64,000 bases of DNA from Pseudomonas paralcaligenes (GCF_019655855.1 NZ_BPFX01000002.1:62001-126000); one strand, 5' to 3'; shown: positions 17,118 through 25,955, numbered from the stretch's first letter. Made by a program: numbers and translations. The notes: a model not told the origin generated them from the letters alone.

Positions 17118-18485
17118 TCAGCGTACGCCGGCGTTGCGAAGGGCCGCCGGGGTGAAGTCGACTGCCGAGGCCGGCATGCCGAACTGCGGCGCGCTCTTCT
17201 CCTCGTTGGCCATGCCGATGGCCAGGTAGCGGCCGGCGATGATGTCGTACAGGGCCTCGAAGGCGTAGGCCGGCACCTGTTGCTCGTACTGCTGCACCAG
17301 CATGGCCTGGCCGATGCGCCACAGTTGGCCGCGGCCGTCGTAGTGCTCGGAGACGGCGATCTGCCAGTTGTCCTCGTCGATGAAGAAGCGGCGCTTGGCG
17401 TAGATGTTGCGCTCGCCGGACTTCAGGGTGGCCTCGACTTCCCAGACGCGGTGCAGCTCGTAGCGCGCCAGGTCCTGGTTGGTGTGGCCGGCCTTGACGA
17501 TGTCGCTGTACTTCACCTCCGGCGACTGCAGCTTGTAGTTGTTGTATGGGATGTACAGCTCGCGCTTGCCGACCAGCTTCCAGTCGTAGCGGTTCGGCGC
17601 GCCGTTGAACATGTCGAAGTTGTCGGAGGTACGCATGCCGTCGGCGGCGGTGCCCGGACCGTCATAGGCGACCTGCGGCGCACGGCGCACGCGGCGCTGG
17701 CCGGCGTTGTACAGCCAGGCCATGCGCGGCTCGGCGATCTGGTCCAGGGAGTCGTGCACCAGCAGCACGTTGCCGGCCAGGCGCGACGGCGCGGTGACGC
17801 GCTGCTTGAAGAACAGCAGGGCGTTCTCGGCCTTCTTCGGGTCCAGGCCCTTGGTCGAGCCGGGCACCGCCACTTCGTCCTCGAACTGCACCAGGGTGTA
17901 GGAACCGTTGGCCTGCGGCGCGGCCTGCACGATGCTGCGGCGCATGTTGCCGCCACGGTAGCGGGTGATGTGGTTCCACAGCACTTCCAGGCCGTTCTGC
18001 GGGATCGGGAAGGCGTAGTTGCGGCTTTCGGAGAAGCCCTTCAGGCCGTTGCCGCCCTCGATCAGGCTGGTGTTCACGGCGCTCTTCCTGGCCGCCTCGT
18101 AGATGCTGTCCGGCACGGCCGCGGTGCGGTGCGTGGGGTAGATCGGCATCTTGTAGGTCTCGGGGTAGCGCTTGAACATGGCGATCTGGCCTTCGGCCAG
18201 CTTGTCCTTGTACTGGTCCAGGTTCTGCGCGGTGATGGTGAACAGGGGCTGTTCGCTGGCGAACGGGTTGCCGAGGAAGCCGCCCGGGAGCATGGGCGCG
18301 GCATTCTTGGGCAGGCCGCCGGTCCACTCGGGGATGCTGCCGTCGGCGTTGCCGGCTTTTTCGGCGCCGAGCGGGGTGAGGCTGGTGCCGAGCTTGGCGG
18401 CTTCTTCCGGCGAGACGGCGGCGAGCACGCTGCCGGCCAGCAGGGAGAGGGTGAGGGCGCTGATCAGTTGTCTTGTTGTTTTCAT
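17118..18485 (-). CDS. DUF1329-family secreted/outer-membrane-associated protein
   Basis: A 455-residue protein with a Sec signal peptide (MKTTRQLISALTLSLLAGSVLA), so the mature form is exported. The body matches the DUF1329 family as recognised by segments such as LTPLGAEKAGNADGSIPEW near the N-terminus and YAKRRFFIDEDNWQIAVSEHYDGRG near the C-terminus. The fold is thought to be LolA/LolB-like and suited to lipophilic ligands, but the function is not established. It follows the DUF1302 gene by 26 bp on the same strand. The two families are very often encoded side by side, frequently near transporters and genes for hydrophobic substrates. A strong terminator ends the unit. Confidence 0.9.
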   Translation of the reverse strand: MKTTRQLISALTLSLLAGSVLAAVSPEEAAKLGTSLTPLGAEKAGNADGSIPEWTGGLPKNAAPMLPGGFLGNPFASEQPLFTITAQNLDQYKDKLAEGQIAMFKRYPETYKMPIYPTHRTAAVPDSIYEAARKSAVNTSLIEGGNGLKGFSESRNYAFPIPQNGLEVLWNHITRYRGGNMRRSIVQAAPQANGSYTLVQFEDEVAVPGSTKGLDPKKAENALLFFKQRVTAPSRLAGNVLLVHDSLDQIAEPRMAWLYNAGQRRVRRAPQVAYDGPGTAADGMRTSDNFDMFNGAPNRYDWKLVGKRELYIPYNNYKLQSPEVKYSDIVKAGHTNQDLARYELHRVWEVEATLKSGERNIYAKRRFFIDEDNWQIAVSEHYDGRGQLWRIGQAMLVQQYEQQVPAYAFEALYDIIAGRYLAIGMANEEKSAPQFGMPASAVDFTPAALRNAGVR

Positions 18486-18511
18486 GCTGACTGATTCTCT
18501 GTGGAGCCTGA

Positions 18512-20320
18512 TTAGAAGTTCACGCCGACGCTGAACGCGAGGAAGTCGCGGTCGGTGATCGGGTTGTAGTCGCCGCCGAAGAAGTCGGTGTAGGAGAGGC
18601 TGGCGGTGTAGGTGTTGCGGTACTCGGCGTCGACGCCGATGCTGACCGCCTTGGAGCCTTCGTTGAACACCGGGCCGTAGCCGTCCACGTCGTGCGACCA
18701 GGAGACGTTGGGCTTGAGGTTGATGCCGGCGATCACGTTGCTGTAGTCCCACACCGCGCGGGCGCGATAGCCCCAGGAGGTGTTGGTGAAGAAGCCGTGG
18801 TAGCCGTATTCGTTGGCGGAGGCGATGTTGGAAGCGCTGGTGCCGTAGGGCGAGCCATAGATGGAGTCGCGGCCGTAGCGCAGCTGGTCCTTGCTCTCCA
18901 GGCCGCCGATGTGGGTGGCCCCGATCTCGCCCACCAGGGTCACGCGGTCGGCGCCCATCACCTGGTCGAAGAAGTGGGTGAAGGTGGTCTGTACCTGGGT
19001 CACTTCCTTGCGGTTGTAGCCACGGCTGATGGCGTCGGCCTGGGCCAGCGCGCCCGCCAGGCCGCCGGTGGCGGCGGCGCCGGCCACGGTGGTGGCGAGC
19101 TTGCCGGTCATGTCGGTGGTGTTGATCTGCACCGGCATGTTCGGCCGGTAGCTGATCTCGCCCTGCCAGGCGGTGCCGGTGGGCAGCGAGGTGGAGAAGC
19201 TCAGGCCGTACAGGCGGATGTCCTCGGGGTATTCGAGGAAGTAGCTGCCGCGGCCCAGCAGGATCGGCTGCGCCAGGGCGCCGCCGGCGACGGTCAGGGC
19301 CCGGTTGATGTCCGCCGCGCCGGCGTTCTGCATGCTCAGGTTGGGCGTGCGGCTGTGGTAGTTCAGGAAGTAGGCGGCGTATTCCGCGTCGTCGCCCATC
19401 CAGCGCAGGGCGGCGCCGAACTGGCCGCTGTCGCGCGGGTCGCGGTCGCCGCCGCGGTTGACCAGCAGGCCTTCCGGCTCGACGCGCACGCCCAGGGAGG
19501 CGAGGGTCGACTGCAGGCCCATCAGGGTCCTGACGGTGTTGGCGTCGAGGATGTTGTAGTTGTCGTCGCAGCCGTCGGCGACCACGTCGGCGCTGGCGAA
19601 GAAGGTGCCGCAGTTGTCGGCCACCGTCTGGTCCCACTCGATCTGGTAGAAGGCCTCGGCGGAGAGCTGGTCGGTCAGGCTCTGCGACAGGTAGAACATG
19701 TTCACCGGGATCAGGCCTTCCTTGATCTCCGCGCCGGGACGGCGGAAGGCGGCGGCGTCGATCGGGTTGATGGCGTTGATGCTGTTGCCGATGAAGGTGC
19801 TCTCGCCCCAGCTCACCACCTGGCGGCCCAGGCGCACCGAGCCCGGCAGATCGCCGATGCTGTAGTTGTGGTAGACGAAGGCGTCGAGGATCTCGGCGCC
19901 GGAGGACTGGGCGGCCTCCTTGCGGTTGTGGTCGTCGATCCCCTTCCACTGACGGTTCTCGTCCTTCAGCTCGAAGTCGTACCAGTACTTGCCGCGCACG
20001 AACACGCCGGTGTCGCCGTATTTCAGTTCGAGGTCGTGGATGCCCTTGAAGATCTTCGAGAAGGTCTCGCCCTTCTTGAAGTTGAGGCGGCCGTCGTCAC
20101 CGGTCTGGGTGAAGCCGGTGCCACCGTTGGCCTGGCCGACCAGGTCGCGGTCGGCGCTGCGCATGGCCCAGCTGGCGCCTACCGACATGGACGAGTCGAA
20201 CTGACCTTCGATTTCCCCGATGTTGAAGTTGACGGCGTACGCCGGAGCTGCGGCTCCGAGGGCGATGGCCAGGGCGAGGGTGTGCGGCTGGAAGATTCCG
20301 GGCCTTGTTGTTTTTGTCAT
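18512..20320 (-). CDS. DUF1302-family outer-membrane protein
   Basis: A 602-residue protein with a signal peptide ending AAAPAYA. It has alternating beta-strand-like segments and a terminal aromatic, DFLAFSVGVNF, typical of outer-membrane beta-barrels that end in Phe. Family-typical segments are GQFDSSMSVGASWAMRSADRDL and GRQVVSWGESTFIGNSINAINP. It is a probable outer-membrane channel or surface protein, paired with the DUF1329 protein as the first gene of the two-gene unit. The ligand is unknown; in other organisms such pairs lie near steroid, terpene or aromatic degradation genes, which are not visible here. The start at 20320 has GGAGAG upstream. The 344-bp upstream region carries a spaced inverted repeat that could bind the MalT-like regulator. 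Confidence 0.9.
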   Translation of the reverse strand: MTKTTRPGIFQPHTLALAIALGAAAPAYAVNFNIGEIEGQFDSSMSVGASWAMRSADRDLVGQANGGTGFTQTGDDGRLNFKKGETFSKIFKGIHDLELKYGDTGVFVRGKYWYDFELKDENRQWKGIDDHNRKEAAQSSGAEILDAFVYHNYSIGDLPGSVRLGRQVVSWGESTFIGNSINAINPIDAAAFRRPGAEIKEGLIPVNMFYLSQSLTDQLSAEAFYQIEWDQTVADNCGTFFASADVVADGCDDNYNILDANTVRTLMGLQSTLASLGVRVEPEGLLVNRGGDRDPRDSGQFGAALRWMGDDAEYAAYFLNYHSRTPNLSMQNAGAADINRALTVAGGALAQPILLGRGSYFLEYPEDIRLYGLSFSTSLPTGTAWQGEISYRPNMPVQINTTDMTGKLATTVAGAAATGGLAGALAQADAISRGYNRKEVTQVQTTFTHFFDQVMGADRVTLVGEIGATHIGGLESKDQLRYGRDSIYGSPYGTSASNIASANEYGYHGFFTNTSWGYRARAVWDYSNVIAGINLKPNVSWSHDVDGYGPVFNEGSKAVSIGVDAEYRNTYTASLSYTDFFGGDYNPITDRDFLAFSVGVNF

Positions 20321-20535
20321 GAGGCTCTCCGTGAATGGGGGTGCAACTGCCAGCACCCTACCCAGCGGATGACAGGCGCATAAGCGCACCAAGGATGTAT
20401 TTGCCATGTCATCCGAAAGTATTAACGGCGTTGCCCGGTGGGCGCTTGCGCCGCTCAGAAACCACCTGAATGGATGGTCATCAGCGAAACCCCATGGACA
20501 GGGAAAGGTGATGTACCCACTGCGTGTGGCCGCCC

Positions 20536-20556
20536 GTAGGGTGCGCCGCGCGCACC
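20536..20556. repeat. Single REP palindrome (GTAGGGTGCGCC family)
   Basis: GTAGGGTGCGCCGCGCGCAC starting at 20536, followed by the GTAGCCCGGATGAAATCCG sequence. The same combination in inverse order occurs at 26150-26190. Confidence 0.75.
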
Positions 20557-20614
20557 GGTCGTAGCCCGGATGAAATCCGCGAGCGGTCGGTCGATTACCG
20601 CGCATGCGGAGACA

Positions 20615-20644
20615 GAAAAAAGCCCCGCCGGGGCGGGGCTTTTC
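20615..20644 (-). terminator. Intrinsic terminator of the MFS gene
   Basis: AGCCCCGCC (20621-20629) pairs with GGCGGGGCT (20632-20640). It has T-rich sequence on both sides (A-tract 20616-20620 for the minus strand), 21 bp beyond the MFS stop. Confidence 0.85.
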
Positions 20645-20664
20645 GAGGCTGGGGCAAGGGGCCG

Positions 20665-21996
20665 TCAGGCGGCGCCCAGGGACCACTGCTGCAGGCGTTG
20701 CAGGCTTTCGCGGTATGGGTTCAGGCCGCGCCAGAGCAGGATGATGGACGACACCACGGCGATCGCGGTGACGATCAGCAGCGAGTAGCGCAGGGCGTTG
20801 TCGTCGGCGAACACGAAGTCGGTCACCAGCGCCACGGCGGTCGGACCGAGGCCCAGACCGATAAGGGTGATGACGAACAGGTACAGCGCCGAGGCCTGGC
20901 CGCGCATGGAGTTGGGCATGATCTCCTGGATCGCTGCCGGTGCCACGCCGAAGGGCATGCTCAGGCAGAACACGGTGGGCGCCATCAGCACGCTGGCCCA
21001 GAACGCATCCCCCATCAGCGGGAAGGCGAGGACGAAGGGCAGCGAGCCCAGCGCCGCGTAGAGGCCCACGCGCATGTTGGCGTCGCTGCGCCCGCGCTTG
21101 GCCAGCCAGTCCGCCAGGCGCCCGCCGAAGACGATGCCGAGGCAGCCGAACACCGCCACCAGGGAACCGTAGACGATGCCCACCTGGCCGGCGTCCCAGC
21201 CATAGGTGCGGATGTAGAACGTGGGAATCCAGGCCGCGCTGCCGTAGCCGGCGAGGGCCAGGCCGGCGAAGCCGAAGTTGTGGCACAGCACGGTGCGGCG
21301 GTTGCTGCGGATGTAGCGGCCGACCTCGGCCAGCGGCACCGCCACGCCGGCGCCGACGCCGCGCCGGGCCGGCTCGCGCACGGCCAGCATGAGCAGGGTG
21401 AACAGCACGCCGGCGCCACCGAGGATGAGGAAGATCAGCTGCCAGGGGCGCACTTCGCCGAGCAGCGGCAGCACCACGTCGCCCTTGGCGGAGGCGAACT
21501 GGATCACCAGGCCGCCGAGCAGGAAGGCGATGCCCGAGCCCAGGTAGACGCCCATGGAGTACACGCTGATGGCGGTGGCGCGGCGCTCCGGCGGGAAGCT
21601 GTCGGCGATCAGCGAGTAGGCCGCGGGCGACAGGGCCGCCTCGCCGACACCCACGCCGACCCGGCACAGGAGGAACTGCCAGTACTGCTTGGCCATGCCG
21701 CAGGCGGCGGTGGCCGCGCTCCAGAACAGCACGCCGACGGCGATCAGGCCGCGCCGGCTCTTGGTGTCCGCCAGGCGCCCGAGAGGGATGCCGCACACCG
21801 TGTAGAACAGCGCGAAGGACAGGCCCATCAGCAGGCTCATCTGGGTGTCGGTGATGTCCAGGTCGCGCCGGATCGGGCCGACCAGCAGGTTGAGGATCTG
21901 TCGGTCGATGAACGACAGCACGTAGGCGACCATCAGGATGGTCACGGTGACCCAGGCGGAAAGACTGGAGGGATAGCCGTTGTTGTTATTGGACAT
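20665..21996 (-). CDS. MFS transporter, spinster-like
   Basis: A 443-residue major facilitator with about 12 membrane helices. The N-terminal half has YVLSFIDRQILNLLVGPIR and the loop-2 motif GRLADTKSRR (helices 2-3), the hallmark of the superfamily. The helix-5 region is GVGVGEAALSPAAYSLIAD. This set of motifs is characteristic of the spinster-like branch found in proteobacterial lipophilic-carboxylate or aromatic loci. It lies upstream of the DUF1302/DUF1329 pair on the same strand but ends in its own terminator, so it is a separate transcript. Proximity to a MalT-like activator and an outer-membrane DUF1302 protein suggests uptake of one shared, unidentified substrate. The start at 21996 is preceded by GGAGC. 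Confidence 0.93.
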   Translation of the reverse strand: MSNNNNGYPSSLSAWVTVTILMVAYVLSFIDRQILNLLVGPIRRDLDITDTQMSLLMGLSFALFYTVCGIPLGRLADTKSRRGLIAVGVLFWSAATAACGMAKQYWQFLLCRVGVGVGEAALSPAAYSLIADSFPPERRATAISVYSMGVYLGSGIAFLLGGLVIQFASAKGDVVLPLLGEVRPWQLIFLILGGAGVLFTLLMLAVREPARRGVGAGVAVPLAEVGRYIRSNRRTVLCHNFGFAGLALAGYGSAAWIPTFYIRTYGWDAGQVGIVYGSLVAVFGCLGIVFGGRLADWLAKRGRSDANMRVGLYAALGSLPFVLAFPLMGDAFWASVLMAPTVFCLSMPFGVAPAAIQEIMPNSMRGQASALYLFVITLIGLGLGPTAVALVTDFVFADDNALRYSLLIVTAIAVVSSIILLWRGLNPYRESLQRLQQWSLGAA

Positions 21997-22334
21997 GGTC
22001 AGGGGCTCCGCGGCGCCGTAGTGGCACGCTTTGGGGTGACTGGTGTGACCCCAGCTTAGGACCGGATAACCAAGACTTAGTATCGCCCGAAGGTACTATC
22101 AGCAAATTGAATCAGGTTGATACCCGCTCGCTGATGACGGTTACCCCGTGCGTGACGGCAGGCGGCAGCGGTCTTTTTAGCGGGACGGCCAGTGTGGCGC
22201 GGTCCTTGTGAGAGCAGTTTTTGTGGGAGCGGCCTTGGCCGCGAATGGGCTGGCAGGAAAGCTTCGCGGCCAAGGCCGCTCCTACAAGGCAGTTGCTCTC
22301 ACAAAGGTTGCTGCGATGGATCGACAACAGGTGC
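21997..22334. promoter_or_regulatory. Region between MFS gene and CoA-transferase: dyads and a REP pair
   Basis: This 338-bp gap holds, close to the MFS start, TGGGGT (22032-22037) with ACCCCA (22048-22053) enclosing a GTGAC direct repeat, and TAGTA (22078-22082) with TACTA (22094-22098). These are candidate operators for the MFS gene. The right half is occupied by a REP pair (22208-22302). No gene was seen. Confidence 0.35.
22208..22302. repeat. Extended REP inverted pair (GGGAGCGGCC family)
   Basis: TTGTGGGAGCGGCCTTGGCC from 22221 and its inverse ending at 22287 form a long hairpin. The pairing continues outward through GTGAGAGCA (22208-22216) and TGCTCTCAC (22294-22302). Confidence 0.8.
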
Positions 22335-23558
22335 TCAGATCACCGCATCGCGGCGCAGGTCGGCGATCTGTTCGGCGCCCAGGCCGAGCAGGCGCTGCAA
22401 CAGGGCCTCGGTGTGCTCGCCGAGCAGCGGCGGTGCGAGGCGGTAGTCCACCGGCGTGGCGGACAGGCGCAGCGGGCTGGCCACCTGCGGGGTGACGCTG
22501 CCCATCGAGTTGGGCATGTCCACGCGCAGGCCGCGGGCCTGCACCTGCGGGTCAGCGAACACCTGGGCCAGGTCGTTGATCGGGCCGCAGGGCACGCCGG
22601 CCGCCTCCAGCAACGTGACCCATTCGGCGGTGGTCTTGAACACCGTGGCCTGGCGCAGCAGCGGGATCAGCTCGGCGCGGTGGGCGACCCGTGCCTTGTT
22701 GGTGGAAAAACGCGGGTCGTCGGGCAAAGCCGGAAGCCCGGCGACCTCGCAGAACTTGCGGAACTGGCTGTCGTTGCCCACGGCGAGGATGAAGTCGCCG
22801 TCGGCGGTGGGGAAATCCTGGTAGGGCACGATGTTCGGGTGGGCGTTGCCCAGGCGCTTGGGCGCCGCGCCGGTGGCCAGGTAGTTCATCGCCTGGTTGG
22901 CCAGGCAGGCCACCTGCACGTCGAGCAGGGCGACGTCGAGGTGCTGGCCCTGGCCGCCCTGCTCACGGGCGTTCAGCGCGGCCAGCACGCCGACCGTGGC
23001 GTACAGGCCGGTGAGGATGTCGGTCAGCGCCACGCCGACCTTCATCGGCCCGGCGCCTTCCTCGCCGTCGGGCTTGCCGGTCAGGCTCATCAGCCCGCCC
23101 AGGCCCTGGATCATGAAGTCGTAGCCGGCGCGCTTGGCGTAGGGGCCGTCCTGGCCGAAGCCGGTGATCGAGCAGTAGATCAGCCGCGGATTCACCGCCT
23201 TCAGCGATTCGTAGTCCAGTCCGTAGGCCTTGAGACCACCGACCTTGAAGTTCTCCAGCACCACGTCGCACTGCGCCGCCAGCTCGCGTACCAGGCGCTG
23301 GCCCTCGGGCTGGGTGAAGTCCAGGGTCAGCGACTGCTTGTTGCGGTTGGCGCACTGGAAATAGGCCGCCTCGCGGCTGTCGTTGCCGTCGGCGTCCTTG
23401 ATGTAGGGCGGGCCCCAGTGGCGGGTGTCGTCGCCCGTGCCCGGGCGCTCGACCTTGATCACCTCGGCGCCGAGGTCGGCGAGGATCTGCCCGGCCCAGG
23501 GGCCGGCCAGCACGCGGGACAGGTCGAGGACGCGGATATGGGACAGGGCGCCGGGCAT
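22335..23558 (-). CDS. Class III (CaiB/BaiF) CoA-transferase, probable succinyl-CoA:glutarate CoA-transferase
   Basis: A 407-residue family III CoA-transferase. The N-terminal IRVLDLSRVLAGPWAGQILADLGAEVIKVE is the CoA-binding signature (shown in part: VLAGPWAGQILADLGAEVIK). The catalytic aspartate is in HLDVALLDVQVACL, followed by the Gly-rich loops of the interlocked-ring dimer. The gene lies 138 bp downstream of gcdH on the same strand. With a divergent LysR gene this is the glutarate locus known from Pseudomonas, so the enzyme most likely makes glutaryl-CoA from glutarate and succinyl-CoA. It then supplies GcdH in lysine and 5-aminovalerate breakdown. The substrate is inferred from context. 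The gap to gcdH is filled by an inverted repeat. Confidence 0.9.
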   Translation of the reverse strand: MPGALSHIRVLDLSRVLAGPWAGQILADLGAEVIKVERPGTGDDTRHWGPPYIKDADGNDSREAAYFQCANRNKQSLTLDFTQPEGQRLVRELAAQCDVVLENFKVGGLKAYGLDYESLKAVNPRLIYCSITGFGQDGPYAKRAGYDFMIQGLGGLMSLTGKPDGEEGAGPMKVGVALTDILTGLYATVGVLAALNAREQGGQGQHLDVALLDVQVACLANQAMNYLATGAAPKRLGNAHPNIVPYQDFPTADGDFILAVGNDSQFRKFCEVAGLPALPDDPRFSTNKARVAHRAELIPLLRQATVFKTTAEWVTLLEAAGVPCGPINDLAQVFADPQVQARGLRVDMPNSMGSVTPQVASPLRLSATPVDYRLAPPLLGEHTEALLQRLLGLGAEQIADLRRDAVI

Positions 23559-23588
23559 GGCGAGACTCCTTGGGCAAGCACGGATAGC

Positions 23589-23690
23589 TCCCTCTCCCTC
23601 TGGGAGAGGGTTGGGGTGAGGGATTTCCAGGCCGCTCCGCGCCGCCTATGACACCCTCACCCCCGGCCCCTCTCCCGGGGGGAGAGGGGA
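23589..23690. repeat. CCCTCTCCC-type inverted repeat
   Basis: CCCTCTCCCTCTGGGAGAGG with GGTGAGGG (to 23622) faces CCCTCACCCC with the CTCTCCC/GGGAGAGGG hairpin (23654-23690). This is the widespread paired intergenic repeat of gamma-proteobacteria, here between gcdH and the CoA-transferase within one probable transcript. Confidence 0.8.
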
Positions 23691-23696
23691 GTCAGG

Positions 23697-24878
23697 TCAG
23701 AAGAACGCCTGGATACCGGTCTGCGCGCGGCCGAGGATCAGCGCGTGCACGTCGTGGGTGCCCTCGTAGGTGTTCACCACCTCCAGGTTGACCAGGTGGC
23801 GGGCCACGCCGAACTCGTCGCTGATGCCGTTGCCGCCCATCATGTCGCGGGCCAGGCGGGCGATGTCGAGTGCCTTGCCGCAGCTGTTGCGCTTCATGAT
23901 CGAGGTGATCTCCACCGCGGCGGTGCCCTCGTCCTTCATCCGGCCCAGGCGCAGGCAGCCCTGCAGGGCCAGGGTGATCTCGGTCTGCATGTCGGCCAGT
24001 TTCTTCTGGATCAGCTGGTTGGCGGCCAGCGGGCGGCCGAACTGCTGGCGGTCCAGGGTGTACTGGCGCGCGGTGTGCCAGCAGAACTCGGCGGCGCCCA
24101 GGGCGCCCCAGCTGATGCCGTAGCGCGCGGAGTTGAGGCAGGTGAACGGGCCCTTCAGGCCGCGCACGTCGGGGAAGGCGTTCTCTTCCGGGCAGAACAC
24201 GTTGTCCATCACGATCTCGCCGGTGATCGAGGCGCGCAGGCCGACCTTGCCGTGGATCGTCGGGGCGGAGAGGCCTTCCCAGCCCTTCTCCAGCACGAAG
24301 CCGCGGATCTCGCCCTCGTCGTCCTTCGCCCACACCACGAACACGTCGGCGATGGGGCTGTTGGTGATCCACATCTTGCTGCCGGTGATGCGGTAGCCGC
24401 CGTCCACCTTCTTCGCCCGGGTGATCATCGAGCCCGGGTCGGAGCCGTGGTTCGGTTCGGTCAGGCCGAAGCAGCCGATGTATTCGCCGCTGGCCAGCTT
24501 GGGCAGGTACTTCTGCCTGGTCGCCTCGTTGCCGAACTCGAAGATCGGCACCATCACCAGCGACGACTGCACGCTCATCATCGAGCGGTAGCCGGAGTCG
24601 ACGCGCTCCACTTCGCGGGCGATCAGGCCGTAGCACACGTAGTTCAGGCCGCTGCCGCCGTACTCGGCGGGGATGGTGGCGCCGAGCAGGCCGGTCTCGC
24701 CCATCTCGCGGAAGATCTTCGGATCGGTCTGCTCATGGCGGAAGGCTTCCAGCACGCGTGGGGCCAGCTTGTCGGCGGCGAACTGCTGGGCGCTGTCGCG
24801 CACCATGCGTTCCTCCTCGGTCAGCTGCTGGTCCAGCAGGAGCGGGTCGATCCAGTTGAAGCTTGCCTTGGCGGCCAT
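23697..24878 (-). CDS. gcdH: Glutaryl-CoA dehydrogenase
   Basis: A 393-residue acyl-CoA dehydrogenase, exactly the usual GcdH length. It oxidatively decarboxylates glutaryl-CoA to crotonyl-CoA with FAD and ETF. Visible landmarks are the FAD-contact segment [17 protein letters not shown], the [17 protein letters not shown] substrate/FAD region, the C-terminal [20 protein letters not shown] and the catalytic glutamate in [19 protein letters not shown]. The EYGGSG and [14 protein letters not shown] stretches are characteristic of GcdH rather than other ACADs. The start MAAKASFNW (ATG at 24876-24878) has GAGGA upstream. It is divergent from the LysR gene, and a palindrome in the spacer is the likely control site. 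The pathway is lysine/glutarate catabolism. Confidence 0.96.
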   Translation of the reverse strand: MAAKASFNWIDPLLLDQQLTEEERMVRDSAQQFAADKLAPRVLEAFRHEQTDPKIFREMGETGLLGATIPAEYGGSGLNYVCYGLIAREVERVDSGYRSMMSVQSSLVMVPIFEFGNEATRQKYLPKLASGEYIGCFGLTEPNHGSDPGSMITRAKKVDGGYRITGSKMWITNSPIADVFVVWAKDDEGEIRGFVLEKGWEGLSAPTIHGKVGLRASITGEIVMDNVFCPEENAFPDVRGLKGPFTCLNSARYGISWGALGAAEFCWHTARQYTLDRQQFGRPLAANQLIQKKLADMQTEITLALQGCLRLGRMKDEGTAAVEITSIMKRNSCGKALDIARLARDMMGGNGISDEFGVARHLVNLEVVNTYEGTHDVHALILGRAQTGIQAFF

Positions 24879-24972
24879 GGGCGAATCCTCGAAACGGTGG
24901 CAGGACAAACCGGCACGTGGCCGGGCGATGGAGAGAGACTAGGCCGCCCGCCCGCCAGGGGCAAACGAGGAT

Positions 24973-24992
24973 TTCGCACGCTGTTGTGCGAA
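24973..24992. promoter_or_regulatory. Candidate GcdR operator
   Basis: TTCGCACGCTGTTGTGCGAA has perfect 7-bp arms with a 6-bp centre, in the 177-bp divergent spacer between gcdH and the LysR gene. The size and the T-N11-A-type symmetry fit a LysR activation site, and the position is 95 bp before gcdH. Confidence 0.6.
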
Positions 24993-25055
24993 TAACTCAC
25001 TCCGAGATAGCCTGAACAGGCATTTTATTCTTCTTCGAGTGAGGTCATGGCATAG

Positions 25056-25955
25056 ATGCGCCGCAGGATTCCCAGCACCGCCGCCCTGGTGGCCTTCGAG
25101 TCGGCGGCGCGCCACCAGAGTTTCACCCGGGCCGCCGACGAACTGGCGCTGACCCAGAGCGCGATCTGCCGGCAGATCGCCGGGCTGGAGGAGTTCCTCG
25201 GCATCGAGCTGTTCCGCCGCTCGCGGCGCGGGGTGCGGCTGACCGAGGCGGGGCTGGCCTACAGCCGCAAGATCGCCGCCCAACTCGACGCGGTGGAGCG
25301 CGACACCCTGGCCGCCATGGGCCAGCAGGGGGCGATGGCGATCGAACTGGCGGTGGTGCCGACCTTCGCCACCCAGTGGCTGGTGCCGCGGCTCAAGGAC
25401 TTCCAGCGCCTGCACCCGGAGGTGACGGTGCACCTCACCAACCGCACCCGGCCCTTCCTGTTCGCCGACACGGTGTTCGATGCCGCGATCTACTTCGGCG
25501 ATGCCGAGTGGTCCGGCACCGAGGCGCATTTCCTCATGCCCGAGGAGCCGCTGCCGGTGTGCAGCCCGGAGTTGTTGCCGAAGGGCGGAACGCTCGGGGC
25601 CGCCGAACTGGCCGCGCTGCCCCTGCTGCAGCAGAGCACCCGGCCCTACGCCTGGCGACAGTGGTTCGCCGCCCAGGGCCTGAGCGTGCCGCACGACCTC
25701 GGCGGGCCGCGCTACGAACTGTTCTCCATGCTCGCCCAGGCGGCCAGCCACGGCATGGGCGTGGCGCTGATCCCGCCGTTCCTGATCCAGCGCGAACTGG
25801 CCGAGGGCCGCCTGGTGCCGGCTCACCCGGCGGCTTTGCACAGCAGCGACAAGGCCTATTACCTGATGATCCCCGAACGCAAGGCCGAGTCCGCCGCGCT
25901 GCTGGCGTTCAGGGACTGGCTGCTGAAGGCGGCGCGGGAGTATCGGCAGGGGTGA
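25056..25955 (+). CDS. gcdR: LysR-family regulator of the glutaryl-CoA locus
   Basis: A 299-residue LysR/GcvA-like regulator. The HTH is in ALVAFESAARHQSFTRAADE with LTQSAICRQIAGLEEFLGIE. The effector domain carries the GcvA-group segments FATQWLVPRLKDFQRLHPEV and LLQQSTRPYAWRQWFAAQG. It is divergent from gcdH, with a 20-bp palindrome between them, matching the arrangement known for the Pseudomonas glutarate regulator. The expected inducer is glutarate or glutaryl-CoA, by analogy only. The start ATG at 25056 follows an AGTGAGGT sequence at long spacing; the nearby ATG at 25047 is followed at once by a stop. The gene ends before a long repeat-rich gap. Confidence 0.88.
   Translation: MRRRIPSTAALVAFESAARHQSFTRAADELALTQSAICRQIAGLEEFLGIELFRRSRRGVRLTEAGLAYSRKIAAQLDAVERDTLAAMGQQGAMAIELAVVPTFATQWLVPRLKDFQRLHPEVTVHLTNRTRPFLFADTVFDAAIYFGDAEWSGTEAHFLMPEEPLPVCSPELLPKGGTLGAAELAALPLLQQSTRPYAWRQWFAAQGLSVPHDLGGPRYELFSMLAQAASHGMGVALIPPFLIQRELAEGRLVPAHPAALHSSDKAYYLMIPERKAESAALLAFRDWLLKAAREYRQG

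Larger units (their letters stand above)
20321..20664. promoter_or_regulatory. DUF1302 upstream region with a spaced inverted repeat
   Basis: This 344-bp gap holds the DUF1302 promoter region and the MFS terminator. CGGATGACA (20366-20374) and TGTCATCCG (20407-20415) form perfect 9-bp arms 32 bp apart, and a further GGATGGTCATC lies nearby. MalT-type activators use repeated asymmetric sites, so these are candidates. A single GTAGGGTGCGCC REP lies at 20536-20556. No gene was seen. Confidence 0.4.

Noticed and set aside
14267..17155. Long plus-strand open frame of 962 codons opposite the LuxR gene
   Set aside because: Its product is rich in Gln, Ala, Gly and Val without domains. The minus strand encodes a complete MalT-like protein with Walker A and HTH.
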